DNA of 64,000 nt, from positions 62,001 through 126,000 of the forward strand of contig NZ_DGLI01000037.1 of assembly GCF_002387895.1 (NCBI RefSeq), read 5' to 3'. The translations under genes and the position numbers were made by a program. This document shows positions 16,575 through 25,494 of this stretch, piece after piece (the first letter of the stretch is position 1; each line of letters starts with the position of its first letter). Source of the DNA: Clostridium sp. UBA4548. Lineage in GTDB: Bacteria > Bacillota > Clostridia > Clostridiales > Clostridiaceae. A model generated the notes under the pieces. It searched no databases. It saw only the letters and a list, made by a program, of their open reading frames with translations, and had not been told where the DNA came from.

Positions 16575-17627
16575 TTGGATGCTCGTATTATAAAATCACA
16601 AATATTAAGTAGGAAACCTGATTTTTCAGGGGCCATATTCCTTTCGATTAATGGAGAAACCCTTATGCAAGAAGCTATGGGAGAGGCTAATATAAGTGAA
16701 CATATTCCCAATTATGTAAGCACAAGATTTCCAACGGTTTCTGGAAGTAAGATATTTACAGCTGTTGCAATATTAAAACTGATTGAGTTAGGAAGATTAT
16801 CACTAGATGATTCGGTTACAGTTTGGCTACCAAACTTTTTTTCATACATGGATGATTCGGTAACAATTCGCCATCTACTTACCCATACATCAGGTTTTGG
16901 TGATTATTTTGATGAGGAAGAAAATGATACAGATTCATCTTATGCGAGTGTATGGGAAAACATCTCCATGTATGCTATGAAATCACCTAATGATTTTTTA
17001 AGATTACTTCAAAATAAAAAAATGGAATTTCAACCTGGTTATCGTTTCAAATATAACAATGGTGGGTTTGTAATACTTTCTATGATTATAGAAAAAGTTT
17101 CTGGCATGGATTTTGCACTTTTTATTCAGAAGTATATTTTTGGCGTGTGCAGAATGAATAATAGCGGTTATTTTTCAATGGACGATCTTCCGAGCAATAC
17201 TGCAATTGGCTATACAGACAATGGAAAAGGTGGCTTAAAAGCCAATATTTATTCTGTGCCAATCATTGGTGGTGGCGATGGTGGTGCCTATACTACCGCA
17301 GAAGACATGTATTTGTTCTGGAATGCCTTGTTAAATGGGGAAATACTAGCCCCTCATACTGTACAAGCTATGTGTACCCCACAAGTAAAAACTGGAGAAG
17401 ATAGCAATGCCTATTATGGTTATGGTGTATGGTTAGATACATGTAATGAAAGTGTTATCAAAATTCATGTTATGGGCGGAGATCCTGGAGTATCATTTAG
17501 AAGTGCTTATTACCCGAATGACAAAATTGTATGCACTGTTTTATGTAATCGTGATGCTGGTAGTTATATGGCATTTAAAGTAGCTGAGGATATGATGTCT
17601 ACTATGCAAGCTAAAAATCCATTATAA
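16575..17627 (+). CDS. Serine hydrolase, class C beta-lactamase/esterase family
   Basis: A TTG start at 16,575 is preferred because AAAAAGGGGTG lies seven bases upstream; the GTG at 16,566 would sit within that site. The 350-residue protein has the catalytic triad motifs of the beta-lactamase/DD-peptidase superfamily: SGSK (Ser-x-x-Lys, about residue 55), YNN (Tyr-x-Asn, about 160) in FKYNNGGFVIL, and HVMGGDPG near residue 298 in place of K-T-G. HLLTHTSGFGDYF is also typical. There is no signal peptide, so it is likely a cytosolic esterase or peptidase rather than a secreted beta-lactamase. Confidence 0.88.
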   Translation: MDARIIKSQILSRKPDFSGAIFLSINGETLMQEAMGEANISEHIPNYVSTRFPTVSGSKIFTAVAILKLIELGRLSLDDSVTVWLPNFFSYMDDSVTIRHLLTHTSGFGDYFDEEENDTDSSYASVWENISMYAMKSPNDFLRLLQNKKMEFQPGYRFKYNNGGFVILSMIIEKVSGMDFALFIQKYIFGVCRMNNSGYFSMDDLPSNTAIGYTDNGKGGLKANIYSVPIIGGGDGGAYTTAEDMYLFWNALLNGEILAPHTVQAMCTPQVKTGEDSNAYYGYGVWLDTCNESVIKIHVMGGDPGVSFRSAYYPNDKIVCTVLCNRDAGSYMAFKVAEDMMSTMQAKNPL

Positions 17628-17642
17628 GAAAGGGTGGAATAT

Positions 17643-17891
17643 GTGAAAGAGAGTGAAGTTGACAAAAGAAATATTCTTGATGAGGAACCATTTTCATATA
17701 AGGTTACTAAAGATAAGAAGGTTTTTATTTATTGGCATGGTAAACAAGTAACCATATTAAAAGGAAAAATCAGTGAAGAGTTTTTGGCCAAAATAGAAAA
17801 CGCAGATACAAAAGAAACTCAGCTAGTTATGGCAAAGGTAACTGGCAACTTTAAACATGGTAATGAAAAGGATAATAAGACTAAATATTAA
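17643..17891 (+). CDS. Small conserved hypothetical protein
   Basis: GTG at 17,643 follows AAAGGGTGG; an earlier GTG at 17,634 overlaps that site. The 82-residue, charged protein has a compact core (FSYKVTKDKKVFIYWHGKQV then TILKGKISEEFLAKIENADT) and a lysine-rich tail. I recognise the W-H-G-K-Q-V-T-I-L-K-G pattern as one found in uncharacterised Firmicute proteins but know no function. It sits 15 bases after the serine hydrolase and is likely cotranscribed with it. Confidence 0.7.
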   Translation: MKESEVDKRNILDEEPFSYKVTKDKKVFIYWHGKQVTILKGKISEEFLAKIENADTKETQLVMAKVTGNFKHGNEKDNKTKY

Positions 17892-17954
17892 TTACTTATA
17901 AGTAAAGATATATACAATTACTTAATATGAGGGGTTATAGAAAAGGGGAATTAA

Positions 17955-18170
17955 ATGAAAAGATATACAGAATCCGAGTTAAAAAAGGCATTAGATACAA
18001 TAGAAGAAGGAAGTACCTTTTCAGAAGTATCAAGAGAATCAGGGCTTAATAAAAGCATTCTGGCAAGAGAAATGAGAAAGAGAAAAAATGAAAAGGCTAA
18101 TGAGAATATGGCTAGAGATAGGGTAAGAATAACTGAAGAAATTATAGATGCATATGAAAAAAATATTTAA
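17955..18170 (+). CDS. Small helix-turn-helix-like protein
   Basis: A 71-residue protein after AAGGGGAATTAA. YTESELKKALDTIEEGSTFS followed by EVSRESGLNKSILAREMRKR resembles the psq/homeodomain-like tri-helical HTH seen in transposase-like and small regulator proteins, with residues 20-42 as the putative HTH. The rest is lysine/arginine rich (RKRKNEKANENMARDRVRI). It may bind DNA, but no operator was identified and it could also be a leftover of a larger protein. Confidence 0.65.
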   Translation: MKRYTESELKKALDTIEEGSTFSEVSRESGLNKSILAREMRKRKNEKANENMARDRVRITEEIIDAYEKNI

Positions 18171-18199
18171 GCGGTGCACTTTAATTTGGAGGAAATGTT

Positions 18200-19153
18200 A
18201 TGAGATATGAAAAGTACTGGATTATGGAGAGTGAAGTGAATACTCTTTATAATCAAAGTAAATATAAAGAGGCATTAACTATGCTAGAAAAGTCATCAGA
18301 ATATCTTATGCAGGATGAATACGAAAAATATGAATTTAATATAAGGACTTCTAAAGCTATCTTTTTTTGTTTAGAGAATAGGTTTGAAGAAGCATTAAAT
18401 ATTATGGAATCACTGGTTAGTGAGGGATTAGCTTGTGATAATGATATTTTTAATATGCTTCCTATGAAAGAAAATATTAGATATATAAAATTAAAAGAAA
18501 AAAACAATATAAATTTAGAAAAGGCAAGGAAAGAGGCAAAGTCTAAGTTTATTGTTCATGCTCCAAAGGATTACACTTCAGAAAAGAAGTACCCCTTGTT
18601 TATAGCTTTACACGGAGATCCAGGAAGCATAGATGAGTTTAGTCAGTACTGGAAACCTGATGAATTTTTAAACAATGACTTTGTTTTTGTTTATATTCAA
18701 TCATCACAATTAGCAATTCAAAATGGGTATGGTTGGACTGGAAATCTTTCAATTTCAAGAAATGAAATTAAAGAATGTTATAAACTGATATTAGAGCAGT
18801 ATTCAATAGACCATAGTTGTGTGCTCATTGGAGGGTTCTCTGGTGGGGCTATGGCTGCTATGGAAGTTACTATGTGCAATGATATACCTATAAAGGGGGT
18901 TATTGTTCTTGGGCCAGATCTAACAGAATCCTTTAATAAAGAGAATGTTAGGTTAGCTTCTAAAAGAGGTGTAAAAGCTGTCCTTATGGAAGGAGAAGTA
19001 ATAATGCACTCATCGGAACTAGAGGAGATTATTAATACTTTTGAGGAAAGTGGTCTTTTATATAAATTCATAGTAAATAAAGGCATAGGACATGCAGTTC
19101 CTAGGGATTTGTCTTGTAAATTAAGTGAAGCAATTCAATTTATATGTAGTTGA
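18200..19153 (+). CDS. Alpha/beta hydrolase with N-terminal helical region
   Basis: The 317-residue protein, preceded by TGGAGGAAAT, has an N-terminal ~100-residue helical segment with TPR-like periodicity (YNQSKYKEALTMLEKSSEYL, CLENRFEEALNIMESLVSEG) and a C-terminal alpha/beta hydrolase: LFIALHGDPGSIDEF (oxyanion HG), LIGGFSGGAMAAME with the nucleophile Ser in G-F-S-G-G (about residue 214), and GIGHAVP with the catalytic His near the end. It resembles carboxylesterase/PHB-depolymerase-like enzymes. Cytosolic; substrate unknown. Confidence 0.83.
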   Translation: MRYEKYWIMESEVNTLYNQSKYKEALTMLEKSSEYLMQDEYEKYEFNIRTSKAIFFCLENRFEEALNIMESLVSEGLACDNDIFNMLPMKENIRYIKLKEKNNINLEKARKEAKSKFIVHAPKDYTSEKKYPLFIALHGDPGSIDEFSQYWKPDEFLNNDFVFVYIQSSQLAIQNGYGWTGNLSISRNEIKECYKLILEQYSIDHSCVLIGGFSGGAMAAMEVTMCNDIPIKGVIVLGPDLTESFNKENVRLASKRGVKAVLMEGEVIMHSSELEEIINTFEESGLLYKFIVNKGIGHAVPRDLSCKLSEAIQFICS

Positions 19154-19224
19154 TGATTTTGAAGGTGCCTAAGTAAATATTAATTATGGATAGTTGCTTT
19201 CAGCAGCTGTAAGGAGTGGGGTTT

Positions 19225-19662
19225 ATGGGGATTTTACTAAAACAAGTAACAAAAGAAAATTGGTATGAATGTAATAGTTTAGAAGTTTATGAAGAACAAG
19301 AAGGAATTGTAGCACCGAACTATAATTCAATCATTATAAGCTTATTATATGATAACTGGCATTCAAAATGTATTTATGAAGATGATGTATTGATAGGATT
19401 TCTTTTATATGGTATTGAAGAAGATACAGGTAAACCAATGTTACTTAGATACATGGTTGATAAAAAGTTTCAAGGAAAGGGTTTAGGGAAAAAAGCACTT
19501 TTGAAATTACTGGACTTGATAAAAATTGAATATGGAAATATAAAGTTTTATACAACAGTTTCACCCAAGAATGTATCTGCAGAGAAGCTATATGAAAGTG
19601 TGGGCTTTGAAAAAAATGGGGAAATAATGTGGGATGAAAATGTAATGGTAATACAACTATAA
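19225..19662 (+). CDS. GNAT acetyltransferase (paralogue of 7,377)
   Basis: ATG at 19,225 is chosen because AAGGAGTGGGG precedes it and because the resulting MGILLKQVTKENWYECNSLE aligns with the start of the paralogue at 7,377. The 145-residue protein has RYMVDKKFQGKGLGKKALLK as CoA loop and helix, AEKLYESVGFEKNGEIMWDE as motif B, and the same VLIGFLLYGIEED strand. It resembles polyamine acetyltransferases by the same loose argument as its paralogue; about 12 kb separates the two copies. Confidence 0.85.
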   Translation: MGILLKQVTKENWYECNSLEVYEEQEGIVAPNYNSIIISLLYDNWHSKCIYEDDVLIGFLLYGIEEDTGKPMLLRYMVDKKFQGKGLGKKALLKLLDLIKIEYGNIKFYTTVSPKNVSAEKLYESVGFEKNGEIMWDENVMVIQL

Positions 19663-19722
19663 GATACATTAATATTAAAAGTTTACCAGGTTAAGTTTTT
19701 GATGAAATAAAAGGAGAGATTT

Positions 19723-20166
19723 ATGGATAATACATCGTACATTGTAAATGTAGAGGCAGCCATATATGAAAATGATAAATGGCTAATTATAAAAAGAAGT
19801 GAAGAAGAAGAACATGCTCCAGGGCTTTTATCTATGGTTGGTGGGAAAGTTGAAATAAAAACTCCTGAAGCTAATGTTTTAGAAGCGACTTTGAAGAGAG
19901 AAATTATGGAGGAAGTCGGAATTCAAGTTTCAAATGAAATGCATTATTTAGAGAGCAAATCATTTATATCAGACAAAGGGCAAGTGATAATTGACATAGT
20001 TTTTTTATGCAAGTATGAAACTGGAGAAGCGAAATGCAAGTCAATTCATGAGGTTAGTGAAATATATTGGATGCCTAGCAGTGATATATTAGAAAATAAA
20101 AGCGCTCCTATATGGTTAAAGGAAAGTATTAAAAAGGCAGAGAATCTTAGATTAAAAATGAAGTGA
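19723..20166 (+). CDS. Nudix hydrolase
   Basis: The 147-residue protein follows AAAGGAGAG. Its Nudix box reads LSMVGGKVEIKTPEA then LKREIMEEVGIQV (residues about 36-67), matching R-E-x2-E-E-x-G with a slightly longer glycine-to-Glu spacing than usual. A strand WLIIKRSEEEEHAPGLLSMV precedes it. The EEHAPG segment resembles NTP pyrophosphohydrolase subclasses, but substrate is not determinable. Confidence 0.88.
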   Translation: MDNTSYIVNVEAAIYENDKWLIIKRSEEEEHAPGLLSMVGGKVEIKTPEANVLEATLKREIMEEVGIQVSNEMHYLESKSFISDKGQVIIDIVFLCKYETGEAKCKSIHEVSEIYWMPSSDILENKSAPIWLKESIKKAENLRLKMK

Positions 20167-20330
20167 CAGTTTATAAATATATTTAAGCATTATTGCAAAT
20201 TTAAAATGAAAAGAAGGTAAATTAGAGGAGTTGTAACTTTTACTAGTGGATATGTATTTATTTACTTTATAGGCCAAGTAAAAAAGAAAACATAGCAATA
20301 ATAGGCTAGTAAAAGGGGGGGGACTTAAGG

Positions 20331-21302
20331 GTGCTAAAAGTGAATGAGGTTTTAAAATATGATTTAGATCCAATACCTAAATATCTTTTAACGCGTGATG
20401 TAATGAAATTAGATAGCAAAAGTAAAGATTTAATAAGGGCTAAGGAAACAGCACTACAATCAAAGTGGGTTAAGGATATTGTAAAGCTTCAATGGGAAGA
20501 TGGATCCTGGGGAGAGTTTCATAGCCTGAGTCAGTGTGCTAAATCACTAATTACCACAGAACAAGCATTAAGAAGACTGTTAGTGCTTGGACTAGATAAG
20601 AATGATGAAGTTATTCAAAAAGCACTTGTTTATATGGAGAAATACTTACGTGGAGAACTAGATTTAAGAGATAGGAAGGAAAAAAAGCATGATTGGAATG
20701 TGGTGACAAAACTATTTGTGGCAACCTGGATATTAATATTTGATCCCTCCAATAATTTAGCCAAGGGAATAGCTGAGGATTGGGCAAAAGTTATTACTCA
20801 TGGTTTTTCAGGAGGGGAATATAACCACAATGCATATAAGGAAGCCTATTATGAAGTTCATAAAGCATCAAAAGATAAGCATATGCTGGGATTTCAAAGT
20901 TTTTACCTTGTTTCTATACTTAGAGGCATGTTATCCTCACAAATTGAATCAAAGTTTTTAGATTACATAATAAACTCTGAAAAAGGAATATATTACATCT
21001 ACGAAAAAAGCCTCATAATACCTCCTAGTGAGTTTCATTCAAAAATTGCAAGTAGGTATGTGGATGCCCATGAACTGCTAAGTAGTTATACCTATTCTAA
21101 AACTAAGCTTCAGTATTTTAAAAGTTGGATAAATAATAATGTATCAGAGGATGGATTTTGGGATATGGGGAATTTGGTTAAAGATAAGATTTATTTTCCA
21201 CTATCTGATTCATGGAGAAAGACTATTAACAGAAAAATTGATTGCACTATTAAGATACAAAGGATATTAGAAAATCTAAAAGTTGAAGGTGACAAAAAAT
21301 GA
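20331..21302 (+). CDS. Alpha/alpha-toroid-like (prenyltransferase/terpenoid-cyclase-like) protein
   Basis: A GTG start at 20,331 follows an AAGGGGGGGGA tract. The 323-residue, all-helical protein contains WVKDIVKLQWEDGSWGEFHS near residue 45 and NVSEDGFWDMG near 275; both resemble the repeat and Q-W motifs of six-hairpin toroid proteins (squalene cyclases, protein prenyltransferases). No DxDD or DCTAE-type catalytic motif is visible, so it is probably not an active squalene-hopene cyclase. Its stop overlaps the start of the methyltransferase gene (ATGA), implying a shared operon and perhaps a shared substrate. Confidence 0.55.
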   Translation: MLKVNEVLKYDLDPIPKYLLTRDVMKLDSKSKDLIRAKETALQSKWVKDIVKLQWEDGSWGEFHSLSQCAKSLITTEQALRRLLVLGLDKNDEVIQKALVYMEKYLRGELDLRDRKEKKHDWNVVTKLFVATWILIFDPSNNLAKGIAEDWAKVITHGFSGGEYNHNAYKEAYYEVHKASKDKHMLGFQSFYLVSILRGMLSSQIESKFLDYIINSEKGIYYIYEKSLIIPPSEFHSKIASRYVDAHELLSSYTYSKTKLQYFKSWINNNVSEDGFWDMGNLVKDKIYFPLSDSWRKTINRKIDCTIKIQRILENLKVEGDKK

Positions 21303-22129
21303 GTGAAGAAAACAAAAGTAGTACTAATCTATGGGATAAGGTTGCAGTAAACTTTGGAAAAGTTGGGCCAAGGTACTGGGATAGCTTTGGATTAAGGTTG
21401 GTGGAAATATCAACCATTAGAAGTGGAGCAAAGGTATTAGATATTGGAATGGGCAGAGGTGCTTCATTATTTCCAGCAATACATAAAGTGGGTAAAACTG
21501 GACATGTTATTGGTATTGATAATTCAGAAGTAATGGTTAGAGAAACCTATAAAGATATTATAATCGAGAATATCAGTAATGCAGAAGTTAAGGTAATGAA
21601 TGCTAAACATTTAGAGTTTCAAGAAGATTACTTTGATAATGTTTTCTGTGGTTTTGGGTTTGGATACCTTATATTAAGTGAAAATAAATTACAAGGGATA
21701 AAAAAGGTTTTAAAAACTGGTGGACAGGCCAGCTTTAGCATATGGGGAGTGCAAGAAGAACAAAAATGGTTGACTAAAATCATTGGTAACTATATTAATA
21801 ATGATAGCAAAAGTATTAATAACAATACTAAAAATTATATTCCTAAATTTGATACGGTGGATACAGTAACGAAAATATTAAAGAATGAAGGCTTTAAAAA
21901 GATTAGGGTTTATGAAGAGAATAACCTTGTTATATATGACAGTAAAGAACAATGGTGGAAGGAAATGTGGACTAATGCTGTAAGAGGAATATTTGAACAA
22001 ATAGAAGCTTTGGGCTTAGATAAGCTTGCTGAGTTTAAAAATGATGTGTTTAATGAACTTGAGAACTTTCAGAAAGAGGATGGGATATACTTTAATATGC
22101 CAGTTATGTATGCTTACGGAGAAAAGTAA
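21299..22129 (+). CDS. Class I SAM-dependent methyltransferase
   Basis: Overlaps the previous stop by four bases. The 276-residue protein has motif I KVLDIGMGRGASLF (about residues 45-58), an acidic motif II GHVIGIDNSEVMV, and FDNVFCGFGFGYLI as the post-motif strand with an unusually glycine/phenylalanine-rich sequence. GASFSIWG-like residues (QASFSIWGVQEEQKW) follow. This is the UbiE/Methyltransf_11 class acting on small molecules or lipids; the operon link to a toroid-like protein hints at a terpenoid or lipid acceptor, which is inference. Confidence 0.85.
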   Translation: MSEENKSSTNLWDKVAVNFGKVGPRYWDSFGLRLVEISTIRSGAKVLDIGMGRGASLFPAIHKVGKTGHVIGIDNSEVMVRETYKDIIIENISNAEVKVMNAKHLEFQEDYFDNVFCGFGFGYLILSENKLQGIKKVLKTGGQASFSIWGVQEEQKWLTKIIGNYINNDSKSINNNTKNYIPKFDTVDTVTKILKNEGFKKIRVYEENNLVIYDSKEQWWKEMWTNAVRGIFEQIEALGLDKLAEFKNDVFNELENFQKEDGIYFNMPVMYAYGEK

Positions 22130-22168
22130 ATTTATTATTAAGAGTTAATATAAGAGGAGATGATATTT

Positions 22169-22870
22169 ATGTGTACAAGTTTTATTTATAGAGGAGAAGA
22201 TACAATTATAGGAATGAATTTTGACAATAATGGAATGAAATATGCAATAGATACTAGGAATCCTAAGTGGTTCACAGTACTTGTTGATGGAGGACGTGGA
22301 AAATATCCTTCCTTTGGAGTAGATAGCAGTGGCAGGTTTTTCAATAGCCTTGTTGTGGATTCAAACGGTAAAGGTTTATATAGAAGATCAAGCAAAAAAG
22401 TTACCCATACAACTAAGCTCATTACAGATATTATAAATGAAGTAATTCATCCTGAGAATTTGGGTGAGTACCTAGCTAATATTGAAGTTGTTAATACACC
22501 AGACTGGAGTTGTCATAATATGATTTGTGATGCAAATTCAAATGTTTGGGTGGTGGAGCCTGGACGTGGAAATATAAATAATACAGTAAATGATTCACCA
22601 TTTTTCGTTATGACTAATTTTTCTTTATGGGACCAGTTACATGAAAATGTTGAAAGTAATTGTCCACGCTATCAAGCAGTTTCTAAGGAGTTATCAAATG
22701 TAGAGGAATTAGATATTAACAGAGCATTTAATATACTAAACTCTGCAAGTCAGCGAAATGATGAATGGGTTACAGCATTTTCGTTAGTATACTCCAAAAA
22801 AGCACATACTGTATATTACTGTTTTGATGGCAATTTCAGCGAAATATCTGAGTATAAGTTTCCAGTTTAG
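22169..22870 (+). CDS. Ntn-hydrolase, choloylglycine-hydrolase/acyltransferase-like
   Basis: ATG at 22,169 is chosen because AGAGGAGATG lies upstream and because it places Cys at position 2 (MCTSFIYRGEDTIIGMNFD), the catalytic N-terminal nucleophile of linear amide hydrolases exposed after Met removal. The 233-residue protein then has KYPSFGVDSSGRFFNSLVVD, VNTPDWSCHNMICDANSN and WVVEPGRGN, matching this superfamily (bile salt hydrolase, penicillin V acylase, C45 acyltransferases), but it is shorter than the typical ~320 residues. Likely a cytosolic amidase; substrate unknown. Confidence 0.8.
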   Translation: MCTSFIYRGEDTIIGMNFDNNGMKYAIDTRNPKWFTVLVDGGRGKYPSFGVDSSGRFFNSLVVDSNGKGLYRRSSKKVTHTTKLITDIINEVIHPENLGEYLANIEVVNTPDWSCHNMICDANSNVWVVEPGRGNINNTVNDSPFFVMTNFSLWDQLHENVESNCPRYQAVSKELSNVEELDINRAFNILNSASQRNDEWVTAFSLVYSKKAHTVYYCFDGNFSEISEYKFPV

Positions 22871-23003
22871 CTGTAATGACTTATGAGGAGGCTCTTCATT
22901 TAGACAAGCCTTAATTATGATGTAAAGCTAAGTTTTACTAAGTGTTTAATCAGTAAAAATTTAAGATGTTATATGACATAGCTAAATAAATGGAGGTTTT
23001 AAA

Positions 23004-23567
23004 ATGAATTATCCCTTTGATTGTATAACGGATTTAGTTTTTGTAAAAACAGAAATAAAAACTGCAGATATAATTTTAGTGCCGGGGGGAAGTCATCCCC
23101 AATTGATGGAAAAGGCAGCAGAATTATATAATCAGGGGCTAGCACCATATATATTGCCAAGTGGTCACTACAATCCGAAAATACCCGATTATAGCTCAGA
23201 ATGGGAATTTTTAAAATCCATAGGAGTAAAATTAGGGGTACCAGAACAGCGAATACTAAAGGAAGACCAAGCGTCACATACCTTTGAAAATGCAGAGTTT
23301 TCATGGAAGGTTATAAAAGAAAATAAGATACCTGTAAAAAAAGCTATATTAGTTTGTAAGGCATATCATTCAAGACGTGCATTATTAACTTATCAATCAG
23401 TATTTCCAAAGGATATAGAATTTTATGTTGCATATGTTCCAGATAAGAAGGATATTCAAGAAAGCAATTGGTTCTTAGAGGAAGAAAAAATCAACACTGT
23501 TATGGGTGAAGTTGTAAAGATAGGTAGGTATTTTGAACCTTATATTAAAAAGCTGCAAGAAAAATAA
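23004..23567 (+). CDS. YdcF/SanA-like DUF218 protein
   Basis: A 187-residue protein after TGGAGG. ADIILVPGGSHPQLMEKAAE and YILPSGHYNPK are the first strands of the DUF218 fold, followed by QASHTFENAEFSWKVI and AILVCKAYHSRRALLTYQSV, the conserved S-x-x-T-x-E-N and H-x-x-R motifs. Unlike SanA/ElyC it has no transmembrane anchor, so it is a soluble YdcF-type member. Some relatives bind SAM; enzymatic role is not established. Confidence 0.85.
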   Translation: MNYPFDCITDLVFVKTEIKTADIILVPGGSHPQLMEKAAELYNQGLAPYILPSGHYNPKIPDYSSEWEFLKSIGVKLGVPEQRILKEDQASHTFENAEFSWKVIKENKIPVKKAILVCKAYHSRRALLTYQSVFPKDIEFYVAYVPDKKDIQESNWFLEEEKINTVMGEVVKIGRYFEPYIKKLQEK

Positions 23568-23676
23568 GGGGTAGAATTAAAAACACTAATTAATGCAAGT
23601 TAGGAAAAGTATTTGGTAAAAGAAGCAAGATGAAACAATAACTAGAAAAATAGTAGAAATAAAGGGTGGGGATTTT

Positions 23677-24723
23677 ATGGAGATAAACATTAGATATGAA
23701 ACAGTTTCTAAAATGCTAGAGCTTTGCAGAAAGCACAAAGAGGGAAAACTACAGAGAACAGAGTTAGAAGAATTACTAAACCATGATGATTATAAAGTAG
23801 AGTTTGAAAGATATAATCAGAAGGGTTTACCCATGTGTGGTATAAAAAAGGAAGAGTTTATAGAGTACTTCATGAATTTTTTTCATTTAGATTTAGCAGA
23901 TATAAAGAATGAAAGATTAAAAATTCATCATGGTCAATACACTTATCTTTTTAATAACTTAGATTTTTATGAGAAAGAAATTGAAAAGTTAAAAAATTTC
24001 AGTGTCAATATATTTAAAGAGGGGCTTCAGTATACCTTTAATGGATTGCCAGAAGAAGTGAATTTTAATAGGTTAGATTTTATATTCACTATTAGCATAG
24101 GAAACAGTTTTGGTTGGTTTTATGAACACTACTTGCATTTTGATATACTTTATTTTTTTAAAGTAGTAGATATGAATATATTCAGAAGCTATATTGGACA
24201 TGAGGTACATCATATAGGTTTCAATAAATTCACTGAGAAAATATATGAAAGAGACCTATCTCTAGAGGAGCAATTATATTTATTTCTTGCCTTTGAAGGA
24301 CTAGCAGTAAAATATTGTAATAATGGACAAGGAATATTAACTAGCTCCATATATAAAGGAGAAGCTAATATAGGAATAGATAAGTTTACTTGGAGATACT
24401 TTGAAAATGATTTTAATCATATGCATGATAATTTTAAAGACCAAATAAGATCTATTAGAGAAGGCAGGATTAAAAACGTTGATGAGTTAAATGAAATCAT
24501 ATCAAATTATTGGTTGAATTTATATACTGATGAACAGGAAAAGAGTGAAGTTCCAAAACTCATGCATTCTAGAAACTATTATTTCGGATGCAATATATGG
24601 GGATTAATTCATGATATATACGGAAAAGAGAAAGTTTACGAAGTAGTAAGTAATCCTAAGCTATTTCCAGAAGTATTTAATAAAGCTTTAAAGCACATAG
24701 GAAAAGAAGAGCTCTCTATATAA
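23677..24723 (+). CDS. Putative zinc-dependent peptidase (HExxH protein)
   Basis: The 348-residue protein follows AGGGTGGGG. IGHEVHHIGFNKF (about residues 173-185) contains H-E-x-x-H, the zinc-binding motif of gluzincins, and the downstream LFLAFEGLAVKYCN offers the third ligand Glu in an E-G-L-A context about 30 residues later. FGWFYEHYLHFDILYFF precedes it. The arrangement is like that of uncharacterised DUF5700/DUF2268-type putative peptidases. No signal peptide, so it should act in the cytosol; substrate unknown. Confidence 0.7.
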   Translation: MEINIRYETVSKMLELCRKHKEGKLQRTELEELLNHDDYKVEFERYNQKGLPMCGIKKEEFIEYFMNFFHLDLADIKNERLKIHHGQYTYLFNNLDFYEKEIEKLKNFSVNIFKEGLQYTFNGLPEEVNFNRLDFIFTISIGNSFGWFYEHYLHFDILYFFKVVDMNIFRSYIGHEVHHIGFNKFTEKIYERDLSLEEQLYLFLAFEGLAVKYCNNGQGILTSSIYKGEANIGIDKFTWRYFENDFNHMHDNFKDQIRSIREGRIKNVDELNEIISNYWLNLYTDEQEKSEVPKLMHSRNYYFGCNIWGLIHDIYGKEKVYEVVSNPKLFPEVFNKALKHIGKEELSI

Positions 24724-24799
24724 TAAAATAAGTTTTTTTTCTAAAGTGGTAGAATAAAATCAACTTGTTCATAATTTAAAGTAAGGAGTTATAGAAAAT

Positions 24800-25267
24800 A
24801 TGATAAAAGTAATGTTTGTATGTCATGGTAATATTTGTAGAAGTCCTATGGCTGAATTTGTATTTCGCCACATGGTAAAGGAGAAAAAGCTTTCGGACAT
24901 ATTTCTTATATCTTCCTCTGCAACCAGCAGAGAAGAAATAGGGAATGATGTTCACTTAGGAACAAGAAAAAAGCTAAGGGAAGTTGGAGTTCCTTGTGAC
25001 AGCAGGACAGCAGTTCAACTTACTAAAAGGGATTATGAAAATTATGATTATATTCTTTGTATGGAAAGTTACAATATTAAGAATGCACAGCGTATTGTGG
25101 GGGAAGATAAGGCTGGCAAGATTAGGAGATTACTTGATTTTTCTAGTAATCCAAGAGATATTGCTGACCCTTGGTATACAGGGAATTTTCATGAAACCTA
25201 TGGAGATATTGTAGAGGGGTGTGAAGCTCTGCTAGAACATATTTTAGAAAAAGGAATCATTTGGTAA
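24800..25267 (+). CDS. Low-molecular-weight protein-tyrosine-phosphatase
   Basis: The 155-residue protein starts with MIKVMFVCHGNICRSPMAEF, where C-x5-R-S is the phosphate-binding loop (Cys9, Arg15), and has the general-acid Asp in DIADPWYTGNF near residue 125. Length and both motifs match the LMW-PTP family (YfkJ-like). Such enzymes remove phosphate from protein tyrosine or arginine. It follows AAGGAGTT and lacks an adjacent tyrosine kinase or capsule gene, so a capsule role is not supported here. Confidence 0.92.
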   Translation: MIKVMFVCHGNICRSPMAEFVFRHMVKEKKLSDIFLISSSATSREEIGNDVHLGTRKKLREVGVPCDSRTAVQLTKRDYENYDYILCMESYNIKNAQRIVGEDKAGKIRRLLDFSSNPRDIADPWYTGNFHETYGDIVEGCEALLEHILEKGIIW

Positions 25268-25346
25268 AAAATTTCTCTATTATAATCAATGGAGCGCTGT
25301 GAAAAGTAACTTCACAATATAACTTTAATTAAAGTAAAGTATTCAC

Positions 25347-25451
25347 CTACGGGCTTTCATGGTGAAACTTTATTTTATTAATGTTCAAAAGCCTTAGGGA
25401 AACTAAGGTACATACAATAAGTAAGTTATGGCCTAAAATTGATTTACTATA
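25347..25451 (+). repeat. Two-hairpin intergenic repeat, copy A
   Basis: Copy in forward orientation upstream of the CPBP gene. It has GGCTTTcatGGTGAA pairing with TTCAAAAGCC, then the shared TTAGGGAAACTAAGGTA core. Its outer ends (CTACGG and CTATA) are degenerate versions of TATAGG/CCTATA. Same length class (~105 bp) as the other copies. Confidence 0.65.
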
Positions 25452-25494
25452 TATCTACTATTTATTAATTTAAGGGGATTTAGGGGGGATTTGT

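Noticed and set aside
16575..17627. Secreted beta-lactamase
   Set aside because: No signal peptide and the third motif is H-V-M-G-G rather than K-T-G, so a cytosolic esterase-like hydrolase is more likely.
861..20166. Integron-like cassette array
   Set aside because: The run of small unrelated genes suggested cassettes, but I see no attC-like recombination sites between genes and no integrase.
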